From contig CATOLC010000050.1 in assembly GCA_951800855.1 (NCBI GenBank), positions 1 to 6,246 of the forward strand: DNA of 6,246 nucleotides. Reading direction: 5' to 3'. The position numbers and the translations under genes were made by a program. Numbering within the stretch: the stretch's first letter is position 1; each line of letters opens with the position of its first letter. Source of the stretch: an uncultured Ruminococcus sp. GTDB taxonomy: Bacteria; Bacillota; Clostridia; Oscillospirales; Acutalibacteraceae. Below are positions 1 to 6,195 of this stretch, in pieces. Below the pieces are notes generated by a model, which made no database searches, had not been told where the DNA came from, and was given only the letters and a program-made list of their open reading frames with translations.

Positions 1-741
1 CAAAAATACAGAAAAACAGATATTCTTTTAGTAGATGACATTCAGTTTATCGCAGGGAAAGACTCCACTCAAGAGGAATTCTTCCATACTTTTAATTCCC
101 TTTATGAAGCAAAAAAACAGATTGTACTAACCTCGGACAGGCCCCCAAAGGAAATCCAGACCCTTGAAGACCGTCTTCGTACCCGATTTGAATGGGGTTT
201 AATTGCTGATATCCAGCCACCTGACTTTGAAACTAGAATTGCAATTGTGAAAAGAAAAGCCGAAATGCTCGATATTAAAATTCCTCTTGACGTCTGTGAC
301 TATTTAGCTAAACACCTAAAAACAAACATACGTCAGCTTGAAGGAGCTGTGAAAAAAATCAAGGCATACAGCCTTCTGAGCAATGAACCTATGAATCTTC
401 AAACCGCCCAGACTGCAATATCAGATATTTTAAACAATGACCAACCACCTCCGGTTACCGTAGAGAAAATAATAGATGAAGTCGGGCGTACTTTTGGTGT
501 CTCCAGCGAAGAAATTCGTTCTTCTAAGCGGTCTTCAGCGATTTCAAATGCACGTCAGCTATCGATGTACGTAGTGCGTGAAATCACACAGATGTCTCTT
601 TCTTCTATTGGAGAGGAATTTGGAGGTCGGGACCATTCTACAATTGTCTATGCGGTTCAGCAAGCAGAAAAAACTATAAATAAAGATCAGAAAACAAAAG
701 CAATGATTGAAGACATTATAAAAAACATTAGGGACCGATGA
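1..741 (+). CDS. dnaA: Chromosomal replication initiator protein DnaA (3' part, 5' end outside window)
   Basis: DnaA is the AAA+ initiator ATPase that binds DnaA boxes and melts oriC. The reading frame is open from base 1, so the 5' part (domains I-II and the Walker A motif) lies outside the window. The 246 residues seen start in the AAA+ domain: Walker B ILLVDDIQFIAGK at about fragment residues 8-20, sensor 1 IVLTSDRPPKEI at about 41-52, then the LEDRLRTRFEWGL stretch with the arginine-finger region, and sensor 2 in NIRQLEGAVKKI. Domain IV follows, with the helix-turn-helix and the DnaA signature GGRDHSTIV (R210, D211, H212, S213, T214 of the fragment), which contacts the DnaA box. The stop is TGA at 739-741. 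An internal ATG at 268 and the GTG at 247 are not starts, because conserved AAA+ sequence continues upstream of them. The next gene is dnaN, across a 335-bp origin-like gap. Identity is certain from the motifs. Confidence 0.97.
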   Translation, partial: QKYRKTDILLVDDIQFIAGKDSTQEEFFHTFNSLYEAKKQIVLTSDRPPKEIQTLEDRLRTRFEWGLIADIQPPDFETRIAIVKRKAEMLDIKIPLDVCDYLAKHLKTNIRQLEGAVKKIKAYSLLSNEPMNLQTAQTAISDILNNDQPPPVTVEKIIDEVGRTFGVSSEEIRSSKRSSAISNARQLSMYVVREITQMSLSSIGEEFGGRDHSTIVYAVQQAEKTINKDQKTKAMIEDIIKNIRDR

Positions 742-773
742 GATCTAAGTTTCTTTTAAAAAAAGTCTTTTTG

Positions 774-782
774 TGTGGAATA
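774..782 (-). promoter_or_regulatory. Degenerate DnaA-box-like site (TGTGGAATA)
   Basis: The sequence TGTGGAATA is the reverse complement of TATTCCACA and differs from the DnaA-box consensus TTATCCACA at two positions. The identical variant occurs in the opposite orientation at 906-914, so the two sites form an inverted pair flanking the middle of the intergenic region. Binding by DnaA is inference. Confidence 0.35.
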
Positions 783-795
783 CTTTTCAACTTCT

Positions 796-810
796 TAACA
801 GAACCTGTTA
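796..810. repeat. Perfect short palindrome TAACAG-AAC-CTGTTA
   Basis: Six bases (TAACAG, 796-801) are exactly inverted at 805-810 (CTGTTA) around a three-base loop. No T tract follows, so it does not look like an intrinsic terminator. It may be an operator-like site or a small hairpin within the origin, or chance. The spacing does not fit the Gram-positive LexA box. Confidence 0.3.
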
Positions 811-819
811 GTTTGCTAT

Positions 820-840
820 CAAAACGCATTTTGTTTTTTT
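820..840 (+). terminator. Weak intrinsic-terminator-like hairpin after dnaA
   Basis: CAAAA (820-824) and TTTTG (829-833) can pair around the loop CGCA, and seven T follow (834-840). The arrangement of stem, short loop and T tract downstream of dnaA suits a terminator, but the stem has only one G-C pair and would be unstable. Read-through into dnaN is likely. Confidence 0.25.
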
Positions 841-905
841 CAACTTTTTTTAAACAATCAACAAAAACTTTTCCACTTAAATGTTAAAAATTTTTCTATC
901 TAAAT

Positions 906-937
906 TATTCCACAAAATTATCCACATTAGATTCACA
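906..937 (+). promoter_or_regulatory. Tandem DnaA-box cluster with one perfect box
   Basis: The centre is a perfect consensus DnaA box, TTATCCACA at 918-926. A degenerate box TATTCCACA (906-914, two mismatches) precedes it and AGATTCACA (929-937, three mismatches) follows. The CACA ends lie at 911-914, 923-926 and 934-937, about one helical turn apart (12 and 11 bases), so three DnaA molecules could sit on one face. A further weak site, TTTTCCACT, is at 869-877. All point toward dnaN. The perfect box is seen directly; the roles of the weak ones are inferred. Confidence 0.75.
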
Positions 938-1000
938 AAGGTTTAATTTTTATTTCTTTACAAACTTTCACGTTTGCACGGATTTTAAACTTTTCAACGT

Positions 1001-1018
1001 CTACTACTACTAATACTA
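1001..1018 (+). promoter_or_regulatory. DnaA-trio-like repeat (CTA triplets)
   Basis: Four exact CTA triplets (1001-1012) are followed by ATA and one more CTA (1013-1018). On the complementary strand CTA reads 3'-GAT-5', which is the core of the DnaA-trio element known from the basal origin-unwinding system of Bacillus, where DnaA forms a filament on one strand to start melting. The element lies between the DnaA-box cluster and a strongly AT-rich stretch, the order expected for such a system. The perfect box is about 75 bp away, farther than in the Bacillus model, so a weak box (TTTTCAACG, 991-999) may serve as the adjacent anchor. Confidence 0.6.
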
Positions 1019-1057
1019 AAAAATATATACTATAGTTACTATACTTAATGCTAAAAA
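1019..1057. other. AT-rich candidate DNA unwinding element before dnaN
   Basis: This stretch consists almost entirely of A and T, with alternating ATATATAC, TATAGT and TATACT steps, and follows the CTA triplets directly. Such sequence melts easily, so it is the natural place for first strand opening if the region is the unwinding half of oriC. It also contains TATACT motifs that could be promoter -10 elements for dnaN, but no matching -35 box was found. Confidence 0.45.
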
Positions 1058-1079
1058 AAGAAAGGGTCTGATAAATTTG
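1058..1079 (+). promoter_or_regulatory. dnaN ribosome binding site and TTG start
   Basis: AAGAAAGGG (1058-1066) lies ten bases before a TTG at 1077. This purine run is the only Shine-Dalgarno-like sequence near the start, and the TTG is the only start that gives the complete beta-clamp N terminus (MKFTCERTKLVEAL). Confidence 0.7.
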
Positions 1080-2183
1080 AAATTTACCTGTGAAAGAACA
1101 AAACTTGTTGAAGCGTTGTCGAATGTCCAAAGAACAGTATCTCCTAAATCCAACTCGGCAGCACTTGAAGGAATTCTTATAACTGCACAAGAAAATTCTT
1201 TGAAACTCTGCGGGTACAACACTGAAATTGCTATAAAAACAACAATTGAAGCTCAAACAATAGATGATGGACAAATTGTTCTTAATGCCAGACTTTTTAC
1301 AGATATTGTCAGAAGGCTCCCTGCCGAACCAGTTATTATTGAAACAAAAGAAAATTTAACAGTCTCAATAAAAAGTGGATTAAGTGAGTTCTCATTAGTA
1401 GGAATAAATGCTGACGAATTTCCTGAAATACCCGAAATAGAAAACCCTGATTCTATAGAAATAGCTAGTCAGACAGCAAAAAGCATGATAAAACAAACGC
1501 TGTTTGCTGTGGCAAGTGTAGATACAAAGCCTATCCATACGGGAACATTATTTGATATCAGGGAAAATGAAGTTAGGTTAGTTTCTGTGGATGGGTACCG
1601 TATGGCTATGAGAACAGAAAAAATAAAGGAGAATTTGGATATCCGGTTCGTTGTCCCGGGAAAAGCATTAAGTGAAGTTTTGCGGCTCTTGCCGGATGAA
1701 GATGACAAAATGCTTGGTATTTTTGCGGGTAAGCGCCACATTATGTTTAGTACGGAAAATTACACAGTGATTTCAAGGCTTTTAGAAGGAGAATTTTTAG
1801 ATTATGAAGTTTCAATTCCGGAAAAATTTAAGACTAAAGTAGAAGTGAACACGAAGCTGATGCTGGACAGTGTGGAAAGAGTGTCCCTTCTTATAAGTGA
1901 GAGATTTAAAAATCCTGTAAGATGCAATATTTCTTCAGGGTTCACTAGACTTTCATGTTCCACCTCGATTGGGAAAGCGTATGATGAATTTGCAATAAAG
2001 ACTGAAGGTGAAGACATAGAAATAGGATTTAATGGGAAATATATAATAGATGCTCTGAAAAATAGTGATACAGATGAGATAGTAATAGAACTTAACGGTC
2101 CGCTCAGTCCGATTAAAATTTTACCGAAAGAGGGAAACTCATTTTTATTTCTTGTTTTACCGGTTAGACTGAGTTCAAAATAA
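1077..2183 (+). CDS. dnaN: DNA polymerase III subunit beta (sliding clamp)
   Basis: The beta clamp forms a ring-shaped dimer around DNA, tethers the replicative polymerase, and is a docking site for many repair proteins. The product has 368 residues, the usual length, covering three clamp domains (roughly 1-125, 130-245 and 250-368). Visible family hallmarks are the N terminus MKFTCERTKLVEAL, the NADEFPEIP stretch at the end of domain 1, VSVDGYRMAMR with D172-G173-Y174-R175 (the region lining the partner-binding pocket), VPGKALSEVLRLL, and the C-terminal FLVLPVRL. Translation starts at TTG 1077; no nearby in-frame ATG would keep the conserved N terminus. It lies directly downstream of the origin-like region and is followed after 91 bp by recF. 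No frameshift or odd composition was seen. Confidence 0.97.
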   Translation: MKFTCERTKLVEALSNVQRTVSPKSNSAALEGILITAQENSLKLCGYNTEIAIKTTIEAQTIDDGQIVLNARLFTDIVRRLPAEPVIIETKENLTVSIKSGLSEFSLVGINADEFPEIPEIENPDSIEIASQTAKSMIKQTLFAVASVDTKPIHTGTLFDIRENEVRLVSVDGYRMAMRTEKIKENLDIRFVVPGKALSEVLRLLPDEDDKMLGIFAGKRHIMFSTENYTVISRLLEGEFLDYEVSIPEKFKTKVEVNTKLMLDSVERVSLLISERFKNPVRCNISSGFTRLSCSTSIGKAYDEFAIKTEGEDIEIGFNGKYIIDALKNSDTDEIVIELNGPLSPIKILPKEGNSFLFLVLPVRLSSK

Positions 2184-2200
2184 GTTAAACGGGGAATAAA

Positions 2201-2278
2201 ATGATATTTAAATTAAGAAATTTCCATAAAAGTTGTATCCGAGCAGGCAAAAAAGGAAGAAAAGGCGTCTATATATGA
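2201..2278 (+). CDS. Possible 25-codon leader ORF overlapping the recF start
   Basis: An ATG at 2201 opens a 25-codon frame ending in TGA at 2276-2278. The stop overlaps the recF ATG (2275-2277) as ATGA, the classic layout for translational coupling. GGGGA (2191-2195) lies five bases before the ATG. The peptide begins MIFKLRNFHK, ends GKKGRKGVYI, is rich in Lys and Arg, and shows no domain I recognise. The position is that of yaaA (S4-domain RNA-binding protein) in many Bacillota, but I see no clear S4 similarity. It could be a coupling leader peptide, a remnant of yaaA, or chance. Confidence 0.3.
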   Translation: MIFKLRNFHKSCIRAGKKGRKGVYI

Positions 2279-3369
2279 GGGTTAATTTTCTGGAATTTAA
2301 AAATTATCGGAACCTTCATGAGGGAACGGTGGAGTTTAGCAGCGGTATAAATGTAATTTACGGAGAGAATGCACAAGGAAAAACAAATCTTCTGGAAGCT
2401 GTCTGGCTCTTGACGGGAGCGAGGTCTTTTAGAGGGAGCAAAGATAAAGACTTGGTGTCTTTTAGGGCTGATTATGCAAGAATAAGCGGAGCAGTAGAGG
2501 CTGAAGGAAGAGAAAATGAGATAAAAATCACACTGAAAGATAACAAAAGAATGGCTGAAATAAATGAGATAAACCGTGGAGTCGCTACAAATATAATCGG
2601 GTTTTTTAAAGCTGTGATTTTTTCGCCGGAACATCTTTCTTTAATAAAGGGTAGTCCAGAAAACAGAAGAAAATTTATTGATGCTGCGATATGCCAGATG
2701 AAACCGGTGTATGCTGTACAGCTTGTAAAGTATAATAGAACGCTGAAACATAGAAATTTTTTATTAAAGAGTATTTCACATAGTCCTATGCTAGAAGATA
2801 CACTCGAAATCTGGGATAAAAAATTGGCAGAGTATGCAAGTGTTGTTATTGAAGAGAGGATTAAATATACTGAAGAGATAAGCAAGACTGCTGAAAAATT
2901 TTACTTTGAAATTTCCGGAGGGGAAACTTTAAAAATAGACTATGCGAGTTGGGAAAAGTTTAAAGGTCTTACGAAAAATGAGATAAAAGAGTTTTTTGTA
3001 AAAAAACTGCAGGGAAGCAGAAAAGAGGATATTGCCAAAGGTATAACCGGGTCCGGTCCACACAGGGATGAAATAAATATAAGTATAGATGGGAAACCAG
3101 CGAGATTGTTTGGTTCACAAGGTCAACAGAGGTCAGCGGCGATATGTCTGAAGTTTTCTGAAGCCCAAATAGCAACAAAGGCAGCAAAGGAGCCTCCTAT
3201 TATCCTTTTAGACGATATCTTAAGTGAACTGGACGAAAAAAGGCAAAATCAGTTATTTAAGTTAGCAGGAGAAGCCCAAGTGCTTATAACAGGGTGCATA
3301 AAGCCCGTAATGAAACTAAAACATAAAAATTTTTTTGTTGAAAAGGGCAAAATTTTTACGGAGGAATAG
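2275..3369 (+). CDS. recF: DNA replication and repair protein RecF
   Basis: RecF is an SMC/ABC-type ATPase that, with RecO and RecR, helps load RecA at single-strand gaps and stalled forks. The product has 364 residues, normal for the family. It begins MRVNFLEFKNYRN; Walker A GENAQGKT is at residues 30-37, the ABC signature region FGSQGQQRS at 279-287, and Walker B ILLDDILSELD at 310-320 with D313-D314 and the D-loop SELD. The frame is open upstream to a TTG at 2233, but that start has no good ribosome binding site and adds 14 basic residues foreign to the family. The ATG at 2275 has AAAGGCG seven bases upstream and gives the standard N terminus. Its start overlaps the stop of a possible short ORF (ATGA). 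The 3' end carries the ribosome binding site of the next gene, so the two are probably one transcript. Confidence 0.96.
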   Translation: MRVNFLEFKNYRNLHEGTVEFSSGINVIYGENAQGKTNLLEAVWLLTGARSFRGSKDKDLVSFRADYARISGAVEAEGRENEIKITLKDNKRMAEINEINRGVATNIIGFFKAVIFSPEHLSLIKGSPENRRKFIDAAICQMKPVYAVQLVKYNRTLKHRNFLLKSISHSPMLEDTLEIWDKKLAEYASVVIEERIKYTEEISKTAEKFYFEISGGETLKIDYASWEKFKGLTKNEIKEFFVKKLQGSRKEDIAKGITGSGPHRDEINISIDGKPARLFGSQGQQRSAAICLKFSEAQIATKAAKEPPIILLDDILSELDEKRQNQLFKLAGEAQVLITGCIKPVMKLKHKNFFVEKGKIFTEE

Positions 3370-3374
3370 TTTTG
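3360..3374 (+). promoter_or_regulatory. remB ribosome binding site inside recF, with TTG start
   Basis: GGAGG (3360-3364) lies within the last codons of recF, seven bases before the TTG at 3372, which itself follows the recF stop by two bases. This fixes the TTG as the remB start and suggests coupled translation of recF and remB. Confidence 0.8.
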
Positions 3375-3650
3375 TTTTTACATTTAGGGAGGAATACTGT
3401 TGTTAGGGAACAGGATATTATAGGAATTTTTGAGATGGATAAAACAACAAAGTCAAAGTGTTGCAGAAAATATTTGTCAAACAGAGAAAAAAATAGTAAA
3501 ATACTATATATAACCCAGAAGATACCTAAATCCTTTATCGTGTGTATAGAGGATGGAAAGGAGAAAGTTTATGTGAGCCAACTTATGGTTAGCACCCTTT
3601 TAAAAAGAATAAAGTCTGTGGGAGTCGAGCAGAAAGATTTTAAGGGATAA
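3372..3650 (+). CDS. remB: DUF370 / RemB-like small regulatory protein
   Basis: This 92-residue protein matches the DUF370 family (YaaB/RemB of Bacillus). The family hallmarks are the N terminus MFLHLGRNTVV, the REQDIIGIFEMD stretch, the central PKSFIVCIEDGKEKVYVS and the STLLKRI end. In Bacillus subtilis RemB, like RemA, is a small protein needed to activate extracellular-matrix genes, and its gene sits between recF and gyrB as here. It has no signal peptide or membrane segment, so it should act in the cytoplasm. Translation starts at TTG 3372. Slightly odd features are a Cys-Cys pair (in SKCCRKYL) and about ten polar residues beyond the conserved core. The family assignment is firm; the role in this organism is inferred, since matrix genes are not visible. 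Confidence 0.88.
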   Translation: MFLHLGRNTVVREQDIIGIFEMDKTTKSKCCRKYLSNREKNSKILYITQKIPKSFIVCIEDGKEKVYVSQLMVSTLLKRIKSVGVEQKDFKG

Positions 3651-3736
3651 AGTAAATAAGGAATAAATTAAAAAGTTTAATCTTTTAGTGTGTACTACTA
3701 GAAAGCCGTGATAGCTAAAGTCTGGAGGGAATCGTT
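3651..3736 (+). other. Spacer between remB and the CXXC membrane protein
   Basis: This 86-bp spacer is the longest gap between recF and gyrB. It contains an imperfect A/T hairpin (AAAAG 3671-3675 with CTTTT 3682-3686) and ends in a strong ribosome binding site, GGAGGGA (3724-3730), six bases before the GTG start at 3737. No convincing promoter was found. Confidence 0.5.
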
Positions 3737-4204
3737 GTGAGGATATTTTATTTACCAAGTTGTCCTTATTGCGGGATAAGGCTGGGGAAATCAGAGTCTT
3801 TTGTAGTAAAAAACAAGTCACTTTATAAGTGTTTTAACTGCGAAAAAGTATCTGAAGTCAGTCTTAAAAATGGTGCTTACAGAATTATATTTCCAGTACA
3901 AGTTTTTGCGGTTAGCATTTTTGTCACAGCGGTACTTTTGGGAGACGGTCTTATTTTATTGGGGTTGGCACTAATCATCTTAGATTTTATTTTATTTTAC
4001 GGGATATCTCCATATTTAATAATTTTAAAAAGAGCTAAGGTGGAAGAAAGAGAAGTATCTAAGGGCCGGGTCTTTTTTAAATTTAAAAAAATATTCACAA
4101 GGAAAAAAGATAAAGAGAAAATTTGCACAAATAAAGATGTGGATGTTAAAAAAACGCTAAAAACAGAAGATAAAGATGATTTCACAGATATATTCAGCAG
4201 TTAA
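3737..4204 (+). CDS. Hypothetical membrane protein with N-terminal CXXC...CXXC zinc-ribbon-like motif
   Basis: I do not recognise a characterised family. The 155-residue product begins with a short zinc-ribbon-like module: C9-X2-C12 (CPYCG) and C32-X2-C35 (CFNC), separated by 19 residues, which resembles the loosely defined bacterial cxxc_20_cxxc type of small membrane protein. A hydrophobic hairpin follows, with about residues 52-68 and 72-97 around a Gly-Asp-Gly turn (69-71). The remaining tail (about 98-155) is Lys-rich and then acidic near the end, probably cytoplasmic by the positive-inside rule, which would put the zinc module in the cytoplasm too. No signal peptide or catalytic motif is visible. 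The GTG start has GGAGGGA six bases upstream, so expression is likely. It is not part of the standard recF-remB-gyrB order, which makes it the accessory gene of the cluster. Function is unknown; metal binding is an inference from the Cys pairs. Confidence 0.8.
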   Translation: MRIFYLPSCPYCGIRLGKSESFVVKNKSLYKCFNCEKVSEVSLKNGAYRIIFPVQVFAVSIFVTAVLLGDGLILLGLALIILDFILFYGISPYLIILKRAKVEEREVSKGRVFFKFKKIFTRKKDKEKICTNKDVDVKKTLKTEDKDDFTDIFSS

Positions 4205-4243
4205 AGACTGACTAATAGGAAATTAATTAAGGTATTTTATTTT

Positions 4244-4260
4244 CGGAGGGACTAGTATTG
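4244..4260 (+). promoter_or_regulatory. gyrB ribosome binding site and TTG start
   Basis: GGAGGG (4245-4250) lies seven bases before the TTG at 4258. The first in-frame ATG codes for Met32 inside the conserved KRPGMYIG motif, so the TTG must be the start. The 53-bp gap upstream shows no terminator. Confidence 0.85.
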
Positions 4261-6195
4261 GAAAATAATGAGTTGAACCAGAAAGAGCAATATGGTGCAA
4301 GTGAAATCCAAGTACTTGAAGGGCTTGAAGCGGTAAGGAAACGACCTGGTATGTATATTGGGTCCACAGGGCCGAAAGGGCTCCACCATTTGGTTTATGA
4401 GATAGTAGATAACGCAATAGATGAGGCGCTTGCCGGATATTGCGATGAAATAGTAGTAGAAATACTAGAAGGTGATATAATCCGTGTAAGCGACAACGGA
4501 AGGGGAATTCCTGTTGGGATCCATCCTAAAATGGGAATTCCTGCGATAACAGTTGTTTTTACGATTCTTCACGCAGGAGGTAAATTTGGAGGAAGCGGAT
4601 ATAAAGTTTCTGGAGGACTCCACGGAGTAGGAGCTTCGGTGGTAAATGCCTTGTCCGAATGGCTTGAAGTAGAAGTTTACAGCGGAGGAAAGATATATAA
4701 GCAGAGATTTGAACGTGGAGATGCGGTAAAAGCCCTTGAAGTTATGGGAGATACTGAGAAAAAAGGTACTGTTATCACATTTAAGGCAGACCCAGAAATC
4801 TTTAAAGAAACAACCGAATATGAGTATAAAATTTTAGAAATGAGACTTAGGGAACAAGCTTTTTTAAATGCAGGAATCAAGATAGTTCTTAAGGACTTGA
4901 GAGATACAGAAAATATAATTGAGAGTGATTTTAAGTATACCGGAGGAGTTTCAAGTTTTGTGGAGTTTATCCATAAAAAAAGAGGAGTAGAAGTTGTTCA
5001 TCCGGAAGTTATATATTTTTCAGGAATGCAGGACGATGGGGACGCCAGCGTAGAAATAGCCATGCAGTACAATACAACGTATAATGAGCTGATTCTTTCT
5101 TTTGCAAATAATATTCACACGACAGACGGTGGAACGCATGAAGAAGGATTCAAGAGAGCGTTAACACGTGTTATGAATGACTACGCTAGAAAATTTAATA
5201 TTTTAAAGGAAAACGACAGAAATTTCTCTGGAGAGGATGTGCGGGAAGGCTTAACAACTGTTATAAGCGTAAAATTAAAGAATGCACAGTTTGAAGGACA
5301 GACTAAAGCAAAACTCGGGAACACGGCAATTAGAGGGCTTGTTGATAATATTATAAGCACAAAGTTTTTTACGTATTTAGAAGAAAATCCGGCTGTAGCA
5401 AAAGCGATAATGGAAAAAGCTATGTCTGCAGCAAGAGCGAGAGATGCAGCACGGAAAGCAAGGGACCTTGTCAGGCGGAAATCAGCACTTGAATCTTCGG
5501 CACTTCCGGGAAAACTTTCTGATTGTCAATCTAAAAACATGGAAGAAACCGAAATTTATATAGTGGAAGGAGATTCGGCAGGAGGTTCTGCTAAAAGTGG
5601 AAGAGACAGAAGGTTCCAGGCGATTCTTCCTCTTTGGGGTAAAATGCTGAATGTAGAAAAAGCAAGACTTGACAGAGTTTACGGAAATGATAAGCTTATG
5701 CCAGTAATTACGGCACTTGGATGCGGAATAGGAGAAGAGTTTAACCTTGAAAAATTAAGGTACGGGAAAGTAATTATTATGGCGGATGCCGATGTGGATG
5801 GTTCCCATATAAGGACATTACTACTTACGTTTTTCTTTAGATTTATGAAACCGCTTGTTGAAGAAGGTCATATATATATTGCCCAACCGCCACTTTTTAG
5901 GATTACAAAAAGCAAAAAACATAAATATGCTTTTTCTGACGCTGAAAGGGATATGATTTTATCTGAAGTCGGGACAGGAGCGGAAGTACAAAGATATAAG
6001 GGTCTGGGAGAAATGGATGCAGAACAGCTTTGGGAAACCACGATGGACCCAGAAACACGCACAATGCTAAAAGTAACAATGGAAGATGCCGCTGCGGCAG
6101 ACGAAGTATTTACAGTGCTTATGGGGGATGAAGTGGAACCAAGGCGTGAATTCATCGAGAAAAACGCCCGTTATGTCCAAAATTTGGATGTTTAA
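4258..6195 (+). CDS. gyrB: DNA gyrase subunit B
   Basis: GyrB is the ATPase and TOPRIM subunit of DNA gyrase, the A2B2 type II topoisomerase that introduces negative supercoils and relieves torsion ahead of forks. The product has 645 residues, the short Gram-positive form. The GHKL ATPase domain has E48 and N52 ([10 protein letters not shown]), DNGRGIP at 79-85, LHAGGKFGG around 104-112 and GGLHGVG at 119-125. The transducer domain follows to about residue 400. The TOPRIM domain has EGDSAGGSA from 437 (catalytic Glu437) and DADVDGSH from 510 (metal-binding D510, D512, D514). The C-terminal part has [10 protein letters not shown] from 578 and ends [20 protein letters not shown], a gyrase-type rather than ParE-type ending. 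W460 in [12 protein letters not shown] replaces the Lys of E. coli GyrB at that point. Translation starts at TTG 4258. gyrA would be expected next but the window ends 51 bp downstream. Confidence 0.97.
   Translation: MENNELNQKEQYGASEIQVLEGLEAVRKRPGMYIGSTGPKGLHHLVYEIVDNAIDEALAGYCDEIVVEILEGDIIRVSDNGRGIPVGIHPKMGIPAITVVFTILHAGGKFGGSGYKVSGGLHGVGASVVNALSEWLEVEVYSGGKIYKQRFERGDAVKALEVMGDTEKKGTVITFKADPEIFKETTEYEYKILEMRLREQAFLNAGIKIVLKDLRDTENIIESDFKYTGGVSSFVEFIHKKRGVEVVHPEVIYFSGMQDDGDASVEIAMQYNTTYNELILSFANNIHTTDGGTHEEGFKRALTRVMNDYARKFNILKENDRNFSGEDVREGLTTVISVKLKNAQFEGQTKAKLGNTAIRGLVDNIISTKFFTYLEENPAVAKAIMEKAMSAARARDAARKARDLVRRKSALESSALPGKLSDCQSKNMEETEIYIVEGDSAGGSAKSGRDRRFQAILPLWGKMLNVEKARLDRVYGNDKLMPVITALGCGIGEEFNLEKLRYGKVIIMADADVDGSHIRTLLLTFFFRFMKPLVEEGHIYIAQPPLFRITKSKKHKYAFSDAERDMILSEVGTGAEVQRYKGLGEMDAEQLWETTMDPETRTMLKVTMEDAAAADEVFTVLMGDEVEPRREFIEKNARYVQNLDV

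Larger units (their letters stand above)
784..998 (+). repeat. Three dispersed direct copies of TTTTCAAC in the origin region
   Basis: TTTTCAAC occurs at 784-791, 837-844 and 991-998, always on the plus strand. The first and third share the longer ACTTTTCAAC (782-791 and 989-998), and the first and second share TTTTCAACTT. The third copy sits directly before the CTA triplets. They could be very degenerate DnaA boxes (TTTTCAACG has three mismatches to TTATCCACA), sites for another protein, or chance in T-rich DNA. Confidence 0.4.
742..1076. other. dnaA-dnaN intergenic region, probable origin-unwinding part of oriC
   Basis: This 335-bp stretch holds no convincing gene; the only long frame crosses it on the minus strand and is a shadow running into dnaN. 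It is strongly AT-rich with many T and A tracts. Seen in order: a TGTGGAATA box-like site (774-782), a small palindrome (796-810), a weak hairpin followed by a T tract (820-840), a tandem row of DnaA-box-like sites including one perfect TTATCCACA (906-937), a more GC-containing patch with CACG twice (969-981), CTA triplets (1001-1018) and an A/T-only-like stretch before dnaN. In many Bacillota the basal unwinding system lies between dnaA and dnaN, so this is inferred to be part of oriC. A second part upstream of dnaA is possible but lies outside the window. Confidence 0.75.

Noticed and set aside
751..776. CTTTT-AAA-AAAAG hairpin followed by a T run just after dnaA as a terminator
   Set aside because: The stem is a homopolymer-like A/T pairing with a single G-C pair and many alternative registers; the 820-840 element is a slightly better candidate.
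1026..1045. TATACT motifs as dnaN promoter -10 boxes
   Set aside because: Two TATACT sites are present but neither has a recognisable -35 box at 16-18 bases upstream; in such AT-rich DNA they are expected by chance.
933..1274. Minus-strand 113-codon frame across the origin spacer and the start of dnaN
   Set aside because: Low-complexity Phe/Tyr/Ser/Cys-rich product from antisense AT-rich DNA, overlapping confirmed dnaN and the DnaA-trio region; no plausible ribosome binding site or family resemblance.
2233..2274. Earlier TTG start for recF adding 14 residues
   Set aside because: No good ribosome binding site precedes it, the added basic residues are absent from RecF proteins, and the ATG at 2275 gives the standard N terminus with a suitable AAAGGCG.
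2269..2885. Two long minus-strand frames inside recF
   Set aside because: They are antisense shadows of a clearly conserved recF, with no recognisable motifs.
3671..3686. AAAAG/CTTTT inverted repeat after remB as a terminator
   Set aside because: Five-base A/T stem with no T tract after it; likely chance.
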